Assembly (NCBI GenBank): GCA_013288445.1
Contig: JABDBX010000015.1
Span: forward strand, 1 to 34,049
DNA: 34,049 nt
Direction: 5' to 3'
DNA from: Bacteroidota bacterium
GTDB lineage: Bacteria > Bacteroidota > Bacteroidia > Chitinophagales > Chitinophagaceae
How positions within the stretch are numbered: the stretch's first letter is position 1; the number at the start of each line of letters is the position of its first letter. Positions 25,471 to 34,049 of the stretch are shown one piece after another. The notes under the pieces are model-generated. The model was given only the letters and a program-made list of their open reading frames with translations. It was not told where the DNA came from and made no database searches. The translations under genes and the position numbers were made by a program.

Positions 25471-28095
25471 ATGAACCGATTTTATTCTTCAATACTAATA
25501 ATGCTTTTCATAGGCTTGTTGGGATGGCATGAGGGTGCGTTTGCGCAAACAGCTTTTCCCGTTCCTAATGTAGCAGGCGTATGCGGCGTTTCCGGCGTTA
25601 TTGTGACTATGAGCGGTGGCAGTGGCGGCGCCAGCAGCAGTACAGGCACGGGCTTCCCCGATGGCGGTGTTGGTGGCAAGGGCGGATCTATAGTTTGCAC
25701 GTTGAATGTAAGGACACCAACAATAGTGACTTCACTTACCTATTATGTAGGAACTGCGGGCGCTACAGGTGTTCCTATTTTTACCGGAACAACAGGCGCA
25801 GCAGGCGGTACGGGCTATGGCAATGGCGGCAATGCAGGCAATTTTGCCGGGCCATCGGGTATTGTTGGCACTGATGTTAGTGGCGGCGGCGGCGGCGGTT
25901 CATCTGCCGTTTTGAATACAACAGGATCTACGGTATTATTAGTAGCAGGCGGTGGCGGAGGTGGTGGTGCATTATCAACTACTGTTTTCGGCGGCGCAGG
26001 CGGTAATCCCGGCGTTACAGGTGGTAGTTTTTCCCCGAATTTTGGCGGCGTAGGCGGTACTCCCGGTACTTTTGGCGCTTTGGGCGGAGTTGGGATCGCT
26101 TATAATGGTATGCCAGCAGAGGCCACGGACCCTGGTAATGGTGGCAATGGCGGTGAGGGGCTTACCGGCAGCCAGTCTGGCGGCGGCGGCGGCGCAGGTT
26201 ATGGCGGTGGTGGCGGTGGCGGCGCAGGTAATACTGTTGCTGCAGGAGTTAATACTGTTACTGCTGGCGGAGGAGGAGGTTCTAATTATGTTAATCCGAC
26301 TGCTGTAACTACATCTCTTGTGAATGGCACGGCCACGGCTACGGGCAATGGCGGCGTGACGCTTGTTTTATATCCTAATATTGCCAGTACCACCGGTGTT
26401 CTGTTATGCACCGGGGCTACGTCAACTTTTACAGAAACTACGCCGGGCGGCACATGGAGTTCGTCAGACCCTACTATTGCATCAGTGAGCGCGACAACGG
26501 GCACCTCAATTATTGTTACGGGAGTATCTACAGGTGTTGCCAATATTTCGTACACGGGGAGCGCCGGTTACTATTCTTTTGTTACCGTTACTGTGAAAGC
26601 CGGCACCAACCCTATTGACGGCCCTACCAGTTTGTGCGCTACCCAAACAATTAACCTGTCTGATTCAACGCCGGGTGGCACCTGGAGCAGTGGTAGCCCA
26701 GGGGTCGCAACAATTTCGAGTACTGGTGTGCTGACCGGATTGTCTGGCGGTGTTGCCAGTATTTCCTATACTTTACCTTCTGGCTGTCTTGCTTCTTCCC
26801 CGGTCACGGTTTATCCATTCCCGGCACCTATTGGCGGAACATTTTCGGTATGTGTGGGCAACACGACAACGCTGACAGATGCGGTTACTGGTGGACTATG
26901 GACGAGTGGCGATGTTACAGTGGCTACAATTGATCCGGCCTCGGGTTTAGTATCGGGCATATCTCCGGGTACTTCGCCTATTACCTATGGTTTCGCCGGG
27001 AGGTGTTTAGTGTATGCTGTTGTTACCGTGAACCCATTGCCGGATATAACGAGTTTCGACTCTACAAACCCAACAACCTGTGGCGGGTCTGATGGTACTA
27101 TAACATTGAATGGATTACCTGCGGGCAGGCAGTATCTCGTGAATTATGATTATAACGGTACTCCAGAGGCCCAGTTGACGATAACGTCAACTGTAGCCAA
27201 CCAGGTGCGTATTAATGTGCCAACTTCAGGGCTTTTGGATACTGGAACCTATACAGATATTTACGTGACAGACGCGGTTACGGGTTGTATATCCGTACCG
27301 GTGGGGCCGATACAATTGTTTGATCCGCCGAACCCTCCGCCACCTGCAATAACAAGCAGTGAACCACTCTGTGAAAACCAGACATTATTTTTATCCGGTT
27401 CGGATCCATTACCAGGTGGTACTTATTCGTGGACGGGGCCTAACGGATTTACTTCGAGTGTTCAGAACCCTTTTGTACTTGCTGTTACTAATGCGAACAT
27501 TGGCGTATATACCGTTATTTATAACCTTTTTAATTGTTTTAGCCTGCCAACCACTGCTACTATAAACATTGTAGCGCCACCACCTTTGACCAATGTTACT
27601 GCGAGCCAAACCATTCTTTATGGCAAGAGTATCCAACTGAACGCCGATAACGCGTTCCAGTATTGGTGGACGCCGGACAACGGAACCCTTAGCAATGCAA
27701 GTATTAATGATCCTGTTGCTACGCCATTCATCACCACCACTTACACCGTTTATGGTATGAGCCAATACGGATGTGTTGATTCGGCTTTCATTACTATAAC
27801 AGTTGACAGCAGCGTGGACGGACGCATACCCAGCGCATTCTCTCCTAACAATGATGGGCGCAATGATGTGTTCCGCCCCATAGGCCCGAAGTTCCAGCAT
27901 CTTGTTGACTTCCGCGTTTACAACCGGTGGGGACAGGAGATATTCTATTCGAACAGTGTTGAACACGGATGGGATGGCACCTACCATGGCGTGCAGCAGG
28001 ATATGGGCGATTATTACTACCAGATCACCGTAACGCAGCCAGGAGGAGTAGGGGAGAACACCACCTATAAGGGCAGTGTGACATTGATAAGATAG
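25471..28095 (+). CDS. Glycine-rich, Ig-like (BIG2-type) surface protein with T9SS type B (gliding-motility C-terminal) sorting domain
   Basis: Signal peptide; ~240-aa Gly-rich segment ('VLLVAGGGGGGGALS', 'GYGGGGGGGAGN'); three 'GTWSS..P.VATIS..TGV..G...G.A.ISY' repeats; C-terminal 'PSAFSPNNDGRNDVFRPIG...FRVYNRWGQEIFYSNSVEHGWDGTYHG...DYYYQITV...YKGSVTLIR'. Confidence 0.93.
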   Translation: MNRFYSSILIMLFIGLLGWHEGAFAQTAFPVPNVAGVCGVSGVIVTMSGGSGGASSSTGTGFPDGGVGGKGGSIVCTLNVRTPTIVTSLTYYVGTAGATGVPIFTGTTGAAGGTGYGNGGNAGNFAGPSGIVGTDVSGGGGGGSSAVLNTTGSTVLLVAGGGGGGGALSTTVFGGAGGNPGVTGGSFSPNFGGVGGTPGTFGALGGVGIAYNGMPAEATDPGNGGNGGEGLTGSQSGGGGGAGYGGGGGGGAGNTVAAGVNTVTAGGGGGSNYVNPTAVTTSLVNGTATATGNGGVTLVLYPNIASTTGVLLCTGATSTFTETTPGGTWSSSDPTIASVSATTGTSIIVTGVSTGVANISYTGSAGYYSFVTVTVKAGTNPIDGPTSLCATQTINLSDSTPGGTWSSGSPGVATISSTGVLTGLSGGVASISYTLPSGCLASSPVTVYPFPAPIGGTFSVCVGNTTTLTDAVTGGLWTSGDVTVATIDPASGLVSGISPGTSPITYGFAGRCLVYAVVTVNPLPDITSFDSTNPTTCGGSDGTITLNGLPAGRQYLVNYDYNGTPEAQLTITSTVANQVRINVPTSGLLDTGTYTDIYVTDAVTGCISVPVGPIQLFDPPNPPPPAITSSEPLCENQTLFLSGSDPLPGGTYSWTGPNGFTSSVQNPFVLAVTNANIGVYTVIYNLFNCFSLPTTATINIVAPPPLTNVTASQTILYGKSIQLNADNAFQYWWTPDNGTLSNASINDPVATPFITTTYTVYGMSQYGCVDSAFITITVDSSVDGRIPSAFSPNNDGRNDVFRPIGPKFQHLVDFRVYNRWGQEIFYSNSVEHGWDGTYHGVQQDMGDYYYQITVTQPGGVGENTTYKGSVTLIR

Positions 28096-28124
28096 CGCTC
28101 TTTGCAATTCTCCCATAAAAATTT

Positions 28125-28159
28125 AAAACCCGCTGAAAGCTATGCTGTCAGCGGGTTTT
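28125..28159 (+). terminator. Rho-independent terminator
   Basis: Perfect 12-bp stem AAAACCCGCTGA ... TCAGCGGGTTTT followed by a T-rich tract, 30 bp after the T9SS gene stop. Confidence 0.85.
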
Positions 28160-28202
28160 GTTTTATTATACTGTTTAGACACCAAAGTCAGGCACTCCCA
28201 AC

Positions 28203-28293
28203 GTTCAACCCTTTCAGGGTTGCAACCTTAAATACCTTCCAACCTTGGGTTTCACCCAAGGCTATTAACATTAAAGCCCTTTGGGCTTGCGCG
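28203..28293. repeat. REP-like multi-palindrome element (copy B)
   Basis: Three consecutive hairpins: CAACCCTTTCAGGGTTG, CCTTGGGTTTCACCCAAGG, and (after CTATTAacatta) AAGCCCTTTGGGCTT. Confidence 0.65.
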
Positions 28294-28450
28294 TAACATA
28301 GAAAATTTTAATATCTAAACGGTGTTATTATTCCATGCCCCAAACTAAAGAAACATTGAAACAAATCAGGGTCAGATGGCAGAGGGGAAACAGAATGTGA
28401 TTGCTTACTCCTTTGTCTGTTTTTCAGGACATTGAACTCAACAATCAGGA

Positions 28451-28924
28451 CTATTTTTTAGTAAGCGCCAAAATATTTGATGCATTTATTGTTTCTACCG
28501 TATCGGTCCCTGTTGAACTACCGTTTGGAATAGTTGCTGTGACTACTTCTTGAATATTCAGCGCCAACGTACCTCCGCTTAAATTGCCGGTAGCGCTAAT
28601 CGTGGATTTATTCCCGCAACCATCAGTAACGGCTGTGGTGGGAAGACTTATTGCACTACCGTTCAAAACAAACGATATTACTGTGCCGCCTTTACATGAG
28701 CCGGTGTCCTGCGCGATCACATGATTCCCATCAATACCGGCAATAAACACTATAGTATCTGTATTTGATCCCTGAGCGACACCATTTATAGCTAATGTTC
28801 CAGTTCCAGTCCATCTACCTATAAAATTGGAGCTATCGGGTGAAGAACTGCCTTTTTTTGAACAGGAATTTAATGCTATTGCCGACAAAGAACAGCAAAG
28901 TATTGCGATCGTTGATTTTTTCAT
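28451..28924 (-). CDS. Putative lipoprotein (paralogue 1)
   Basis: MKKSTIAILCCSLSAIALNSCSKKGSSS lipobox; ungapped ~80% identity by eye with the 31080-31553 product. Confidence 0.8.
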   Translation of the reverse strand: MKKSTIAILCCSLSAIALNSCSKKGSSSPDSSNFIGRWTGTGTLAINGVAQGSNTDTIVFIAGIDGNHVIAQDTGSCKGGTVISFVLNGSAISLPTTAVTDGCGNKSTISATGNLSGGTLALNIQEVVTATIPNGSSTGTDTVETINASNILALTKK

Positions 28925-29119
28925 TTTATATTTTGTTTTAAGAAGTGACTGCGAACCATGCAAATGTAGGTGAGATAATTTTAGAATAAATTGACTTTAA
29001 TCAAATTATTTAGCTGTGTGACGGTAAGTGCGGCAGTATCATCCTTGTAAATTTAACATTAAATATTAAAATTGCAAGGTTGGAGAGTCGGGAAGGATGC
29101 CAGTGGGTCATTCATTATC

Positions 29120-30627
29120 CTATTCCTTCACAAATTTCTCTTTTTCTAAGCCATTGACCTTTACGAAGTACATGCCTGGCGGCAGGTCGGCCACATCTAC
29201 CTGCACTAATGGCGAATTATACTTGTTGCTATACAATGTTTGCCCCAGTATGTTGGTGATAGCGAGGCTGGTAATGTTAACTTGTGCGGAGATGGTTATA
29301 AAACGGGAGCATGGATTGGGGTAAACATCAATTAAGATACCATTAGTTTTGGCTGGTGTAATTTCAACGACATAGATGTAGTCTGAAACATTTATCGTTA
29401 TGGTGTCCACGCCTGGGAAACTGGCCACAGCATTTGAATCGAAACTTGGGGAATAACCCAACGCCGTGCCACCTGCCATACCTGGAACAGTAACTTTCAC
29501 TGCAACCGGAGGATTGTTGAAATCTTCAGGACTGGCATTACATGTGCCGCTTGAAATAGCCTGCCATAGCACAAGCAGAAAATTGCCGTTTCGTTTTTGA
29601 AAAACCATTGATTGTAGATTAACTCCGGCGGTATCGCCAGATAACGAATAATTGAGTACGCCGGGAATGAATGCTGGCCCGGGGTCATTAAACAACCTTA
29701 TTGTATTTTTTATTGCATAAAATGATGGCCTCCTGCCACAGGCGCTGTCTAATATGCCGTAGTAATCTACCGCCCCGGCATGGCTGTTATTGTCATTAAT
29801 TAATTCGTACCGGTACGTGTATTTTAAACCCTTCTTAAGGTACCACATAAATACCCTTGGTTCATATTTTGCGGTCACACTTTCTGTTACGCCCCATTGC
29901 CAGTTGCTGGGCAGTTGATACCCGGTTTCCGTTGCTACGAGGGGCTTATTGCGTTGGTTTATTAAATGATATTCATTGATGTCGGCGTCGAGTGAAATTC
30001 CGTTGCCGCCTCCCTGCGGCCCTTCCACGTAGGTTCCACCAGGATGACAATGGAGGTTCCCGTAATCCATTTTATCGGTCATGTCATATCCACCAGAATC
30101 TATGAATTTCCCCGGTCCGGAGACATTATCGGAAAAGGAAGGGCCGAACAATGGTATGTTGGCGGTTGCAGTATCACCTTTGTAAGTATTGTAAAAATTG
30201 GTGTAGTCCGTTATGCATTGGGAGGCCGTTACGCCTGGATAGTCAAAGAGTTCATTCGGGTATTCAATAAATTCAACCGGGGCATTCGGCAGATATTTGA
30301 TCGCTTTAAAATAGCCAAGATTTTCCGGCCAGGTCCACCAGGGCTCACAAATAATATCTGATCTTATTCCTATGCCTGCAAGCTGATTTATACGATCGTT
30401 GAAAGCCGTGTCTGACCCCATATTTGTGTCACGGATATGGCGCACTCCCAATTCCTGCAACCGGCTTTTAAGTGTGCGAAACTGTCGCTATATACCCCTG
30501 TCCAGAAAAAGTGGGTATTGCAGCCCACCATATCTGCGATCTGGTCGGATTGGTATGTGTTGATCTGTGCATTTACCGGCGTTAGTCCTAGTAAAACCAA
30601 AGCAACAAGACAGCTTATCCGTATCAT
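29120..30627 (-). pseudogene. T9SS type A glycoside-hydrolase-like secreted protein, split by a -1 frameshift
   Basis: ORF 30388-30627 (signal peptide, ...YSDSFAHLK) continues in another frame as ORF 29120-30460 (RLQELGVRHIRDTNMGSDTAF...). The join is at the 4-A run near 30466-30469. C-terminal 'IDVYPNPCSRFITISAQ...GMYFVKVNGLEKEKFVKE' sorting domain. Confidence 0.75.
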
Positions 30628-30758
30628 AGTAATAACGCCAATTCAATGATTAGATTTCTCCCATGAAAGTAAGCTAAATTCATCAAATACCCTGATTGAG
30701 CGTGGTTTTACCAAAGCAAAACAGGGTATATTATTTTTCCGAATCGGGAATGTGGCTA

Positions 30759-30926
30759 TTACTTCTTATACACATGAACGGCAATCCACATAGCAAGCAT
30801 TCCTATCAAAAAACCAGCGCAAAATATAGACATAGTCTTAAAGCGCTCGCTGCTGCCATAAAACCTTACAATAATGAGGATGATCGCCCAAACGCAAATG
30901 ACGCTAATTATGTATCTACTGAGCAT
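30759..30926 (-). CDS. Small (55 aa) two-TM hypothetical membrane protein
   Basis: Translation MLSRYIISVICVWAIILIIVRFYGSSERFKTMSIFCAGFLIGMLAMWIAVHVYKK*; two hydrophobic segments with a charged loop and tail. Below the ORF-track cutoff. Confidence 0.5.
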   Translation of the reverse strand: MLSRYIISVICVWAIILIIVRFYGSSERFKTMSIFCAGFLIGMLAMWIAVHVYKK

Positions 30927-31079
30927 ATGAGGTGTTGCCTTTATTCTCTAAAGGTACGGTTTCCCATTGGGAATACGCACGGTGCAGATTCCGTGTTCGG
31001 ATACCGGTACTGGGTTAGCCTGATTTCTTCCCGAGTCCCAATGAGTGCTTACACAAGTATATATAAGGCGCAAGTCAAC

Positions 31080-31553
31080 CTATTTTTTAGTAAGCGCCAT
31101 AACAATAGATGCATTTATTGTTTCTACCGTATCGGTCCCTGTTGAGCTACCGTTTGGAATAGTTGTTGTGATTAGTTCCTGAATAGTCAATGATAACGTA
31201 CCTCCGCTTAAATTGCCATTAGCGTTATCTGTGGATTTATTCCCGCAACCATCTGTAACGACGGTAGTGGGCAGGCTTATTGCATTTCCGTTTAAAACAA
31301 AGTTTACCACGGTACCCCCCTTACAAGAACCGGTGTCCTGCACGATCACATGATTGCCATCGCTACCGGCAATAAACACTAATGTATCGGTTACTGGTCC
31401 TATGGCAACGCCATTCTCCGTTAGCGCACCCGTTCCTACCCACCTGCCTATGAAATTGGTACTATCGGGTGTAGAACTTCCTTTTTTTGAGCACGAATTA
31501 AACACTATTGCCGACAAAGAGCAGCAAATTATGACGATCGTAGATTTTTTCAT
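31080..31553 (-). CDS. Putative lipoprotein (paralogue 2)
   Basis: MKKSTIVIICCSLSAIVFNSCSKKGSST lipobox; same length (157 aa) and near-colinear with paralogue 1. Confidence 0.8.
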   Translation of the reverse strand: MKKSTIVIICCSLSAIVFNSCSKKGSSTPDSTNFIGRWVGTGALTENGVAIGPVTDTLVFIAGSDGNHVIVQDTGSCKGGTVVNFVLNGNAISLPTTVVTDGCGNKSTDNANGNLSGGTLSLTIQELITTTIPNGSSTGTDTVETINASIVMALTKK

Positions 31554-31810
31554 TTATGGTTTGTTTTAAGAAGTGACAACTAACAACACAAATATATGCG
31601 AGATAATTTTAAAAATGATTTGACTTTAGGCAAATCTTGTTCAGGATGCGGGTCTTGCCCGCCGTATTTGGCAAGGGAGTATACAAATTGAAAAAGCGAA
31701 AAAACGACCGTTGCCGACCCCCTTCATTATGGATTGCAGCGTTATAAAAATCGGGTGGAAGCTAGGTATTTAATCTATCATTTGGTATTTTTGAATAAAC
31801 ATTAGTTGCG

Positions 31811-32629
31811 ATGAGAATCCCCGTATTCTTTTTATTGTTCATTTTATTTGGGAGCGTTTCGTCGTGCAAGAAAGAAAAAGCCACTGATTTTTATTTTCAA
31901 AACCAAGTTCCCGTTCTTAGTGATGGGGTTAATATAATGGGGTTCCCCCCAACTGTTAGAGGCTCGATGATAGCCATAAAGCGAAACTTCATTTATGTAG
32001 ATGGGACTGACACGATCGTTTCGCGGGGTAGCGTTGGCGGATATGCAATTTTCTTAAACAATGAGCAGGGGCAAATAGGCGCAGATGCCGGCACAGTCTC
32101 ACTAAATAATGTCTCCCTGGCAACCAACAACCCGATTGCCGGCGCTGCGTTATATTATTCCATTCAAAGTGGCGATTCTGCATATTTTATACATCCCTAT
32201 TTCCCGTTTAATGTGGATTCCGCTGCACACTGGAATGTGACAGGTGCCAGTGAAATTCCCGCTATTTCATATGATTACGCTGGCTCTTTTCCGGAGTACA
32301 CCGGAAAGTTGCCTTTTCGTATTACGAAAGCAGACGGCCTGACACTTACGTTTGATTCAACCACGGTGACCGGGGCGGACTCTGTGAACATAATAATCAC
32401 CGATAGCATTGCCCATGTTTTTAGTGTTTTTGTGAGCGCCAGCGCAGGAACGGTTCACATAAGTTCCTCTGACCTGGCAAACCTGTCTAATTCATACACT
32501 TATAACAATAGTAGTGTGGGCGCCTGGCTAAAAATCTATCCATACAAATACACTATTCAAACTTTAGGCGCTAAACAGTTTGCGTTCGTAAAGGAACGGG
32601 AGATTTGGCAGGCTATCACAATTAATTAA
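31811..32629 (+). CDS. Putative lipoprotein, unknown function
   Basis: MRIPVFFLLFILFGSVSSCKKEKATDF: signal peptide with lipobox VSSC followed by KKEK. Confidence 0.7.
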   Translation: MRIPVFFLLFILFGSVSSCKKEKATDFYFQNQVPVLSDGVNIMGFPPTVRGSMIAIKRNFIYVDGTDTIVSRGSVGGYAIFLNNEQGQIGADAGTVSLNNVSLATNNPIAGAALYYSIQSGDSAYFIHPYFPFNVDSAAHWNVTGASEIPAISYDYAGSFPEYTGKLPFRITKADGLTLTFDSTTVTGADSVNIIITDSIAHVFSVFVSASAGTVHISSSDLANLSNSYTYNNSSVGAWLKIYPYKYTIQTLGAKQFAFVKEREIWQAITIN

Positions 32630-32722
32630 CGTCGATTAAAAAAAGCAAGATCCAGGAAACGGGTAACCTGTTCGGCCGAAAGTTCGTTTTACTGAGATTT
32701 GATTTTTACTAAAACCAAGCCT

Positions 32723-33283
32723 ATGAGAAAGTTAATCTACGCCATCAACATGACTCTGGATGGCTACTGCGACCATACCAAATTTAACCCGGATGCAGAA
32801 GTGCTTGACTATTTTACTAGCCTCACGCGAGATGCTGACACATTCGTGTACGGGCGCAAAACGTATGAACTGATGGTTCCCTATTGGCCAGATATAGCAA
32901 CGCACAATTCAGGACAGACAAATGCAGACAACGAATTTGCCCAGGCATTCGATGCCATCAGCAAAATTGTTGTCTTCTCAAAATCGTTGGACAAGGCAGA
33001 AGGAAAAAATACGACTATTGTTCGTACTGACCTACAGAACGAAATACTAAAATTGAAACAAGAGCAAGGCAAAAATATTTTAGCAGGTGGTGTAAATATA
33101 CCGTCACAACTTATGGAGCTTGGCCTGATCGATGAATACCGTTTTGTGGTTCACCCAATAGTTGCTGGCGAAGGGAGGCGTTTGTTTGAAGATTCCAGGT
33201 TACAGGAGCGGTTACAATTAAAACTTGTGGGGTCAGAGACGTTTAAATCGGGATGTGTTGCGCTCCATTATGTGAAAGCGTGA
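32723..33283 (+). CDS. Dihydrofolate reductase / RibD C-terminal family protein
   Basis: 'MRKLIYAINMTLDGYCDH', 'ADTFVYGRKTYELMVPYWP', 'KNILAGGVNIPSQLMELGLIDEYRFVVHPIVAGEGRRLFED'. Confidence 0.9.
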   Translation: MRKLIYAINMTLDGYCDHTKFNPDAEVLDYFTSLTRDADTFVYGRKTYELMVPYWPDIATHNSGQTNADNEFAQAFDAISKIVVFSKSLDKAEGKNTTIVRTDLQNEILKLKQEQGKNILAGGVNIPSQLMELGLIDEYRFVVHPIVAGEGRRLFEDSRLQERLQLKLVGSETFKSGCVALHYVKA

Positions 33284-33447
33284 GGCTTTCATGGCGGTAG
33301 CTTAATTTTTCAGAAGCGGAAGCTTCGGCATATTGGGACAACTTGGTCGAGCATAAAACAAAATCTTTTAATGATAATGATTTGACACAACAACGGGCAG
33401 TAGTATTATTATTTATACATTTACGCAGTCTTGCTAAAATATCGTTT

Positions 33448-34049
33448 ATGAAACTACTATTTCAGGTTACTTTTATACTGCTTTTATCTACACAGGCCCA
33501 TGCACAAAAGCATGTCAGTCACACTAAAAAAGACGATAGCAAAGTAACCCCTGGTTCTACCGAAAGTGCTTCCGACCCCGTAATCACGCAGGTGACCATC
33601 AATAACAAAGAATATTTCATCGCACTGCATGCAGATCCTTTAAATTCACCCGACATGAAGATGTCCCAAACTGTATGGCTCCGAGAAAGTGACAAAGCTA
33701 TAGACATTCTCAAAGATATTCCAGCCCTTCATTTTTCAGTATCGCTTACTCCTTCTGAAAAAATAAAAGACGAGATTTGTAAACATGTCCAATATCTCGA
33801 TGACGCGCAGACAGTTGTCGGATGTCTTTCCGTTGCTGCATCTGGCGCATGTGCATTCATATCCTTAATAGACCGCAAACTTGCAGTGAATTGTCAGAGC
33901 GTTTGGAAATTCACTACGGACAACCACGCAATTGATAAATGTTTTTCGGGAATTGCAGGAATAATCGGCACATCGGCCAATCATTATTACGGACAGGGGG
34001 CTAACTCAATTCATCTGTATTATAGTGCTTCTGAACGTGACCTTATAAG
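33448..34049 (+). CDS. Secreted hypothetical protein, truncated by the window end
   Basis: Open frame from the ATG at 33448 (MKLLFQVTFILLLSTQAHAQKHVSHTKKDDSK...) to the last base without a stop; Cys-containing C-terminal half. Absent from the ORF track, presumably because it is incomplete. Confidence 0.6.
   Translation, partial: MKLLFQVTFILLLSTQAHAQKHVSHTKKDDSKVTPGSTESASDPVITQVTINNKEYFIALHADPLNSPDMKMSQTVWLRESDKAIDILKDIPALHFSVSLTPSEKIKDEICKHVQYLDDAQTVVGCLSVAASGACAFISLIDRKLAVNCQSVWKFTTDNHAIDKCFSGIAGIIGTSANHYYGQGANSIHLYYSASERDLI

Noticed and set aside
25581-26308. Alternative-frame ORFs (25581-25874, 26072-26308) inside the Gly-rich gene
   Set aside because: Arg/Trp- or Leu/Ala-rich products arise from frame-shifted reading of GGC/GGT runs; the Gly-rich frame continues into well-supported Ig and T9SS domains.
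27409-28116. 235-aa antisense ORF opposite the T9SS type B C-terminus
   Set aside because: Fully contained opposite a conserved sorting domain; no domain recognised.
30466-30469. Programmed -1 ribosomal frameshift in the hydrolase gene
   Set aside because: The site (CTTAAAAG) does not fit the X XXY YYZ slippery pattern; a one-base homopolymer loss or sequencing error is simpler.
30696-31145. 149-aa plus-strand ORF
   Set aside because: No signal or domain, runs into the 3' end of the antisense lipoprotein gene, and competes with a more protein-like 55-aa minus-strand frame.
31648-31662. GCGGG-tcttg-CCCGC hairpin as a third REP-like copy
   Set aside because: Short stem, lacks the CTATTA linker and the second palindrome; could be chance.
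33313-33326. GAAGC-GGAA-GCTTC hairpin as a terminator for the DHFR-family gene
   Set aside because: Only a 5-bp stem and no following T-run; too weak to call.

Overview
This 34-kb window looks like a Bacteroidota (probably Chitinophagaceae-like) chromosome segment. The basis is the T9SS C-terminal sorting domains, TAnnTTTG-type promoters, NHL/WG-repeat secreted proteins and SCKK-type lipoproteins. No tRNA, rRNA, IS element, phage module or CRISPR array was recognised. Main content, left to right: (1) a minus-strand lipid-type gene string: class I-like HMG-CoA reductase, dolichol/phytol-kinase-like membrane protein, CDP-archaeol-synthase (CarS)-like membrane protein, CDP-alcohol phosphatidyltransferase, with a rhomboid protease upstream; (2) a MarR regulator and a GT87-type glycosyltransferase; (3) small or hypothetical secreted proteins and a GAF sensor histidine kinase; (4) a 1.3-kaa WG-repeat protein and a smaller one; (5) a methyltransferase and an NHL propeller protein; (6) a rifampin phosphotransferase (Rph); (7) a zeta-toxin-like ATPase with an 88-aa partner, plus a broken HicB remnant; (8) a YncE/phosphoesterase fusion, a two-gene hypothetical operon and a glycine-rich/Ig-like T9SS type B adhesin-like protein; (9) duplicated lipoproteins flanking a frameshifted T9SS glycoside-hydrolase-like gene; (10) a lipoprotein, a DHFR/RibD-family reductase and a truncated secreted ORF. 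The most interesting candidate for an undescribed system is the HMGR / isoprenoid-kinase-like / CarS-like / CDP-alcohol transferase operon, a possible isoprenoid or ether phospholipid pathway. All functional calls come from recognising motifs by eye; no database search was run.
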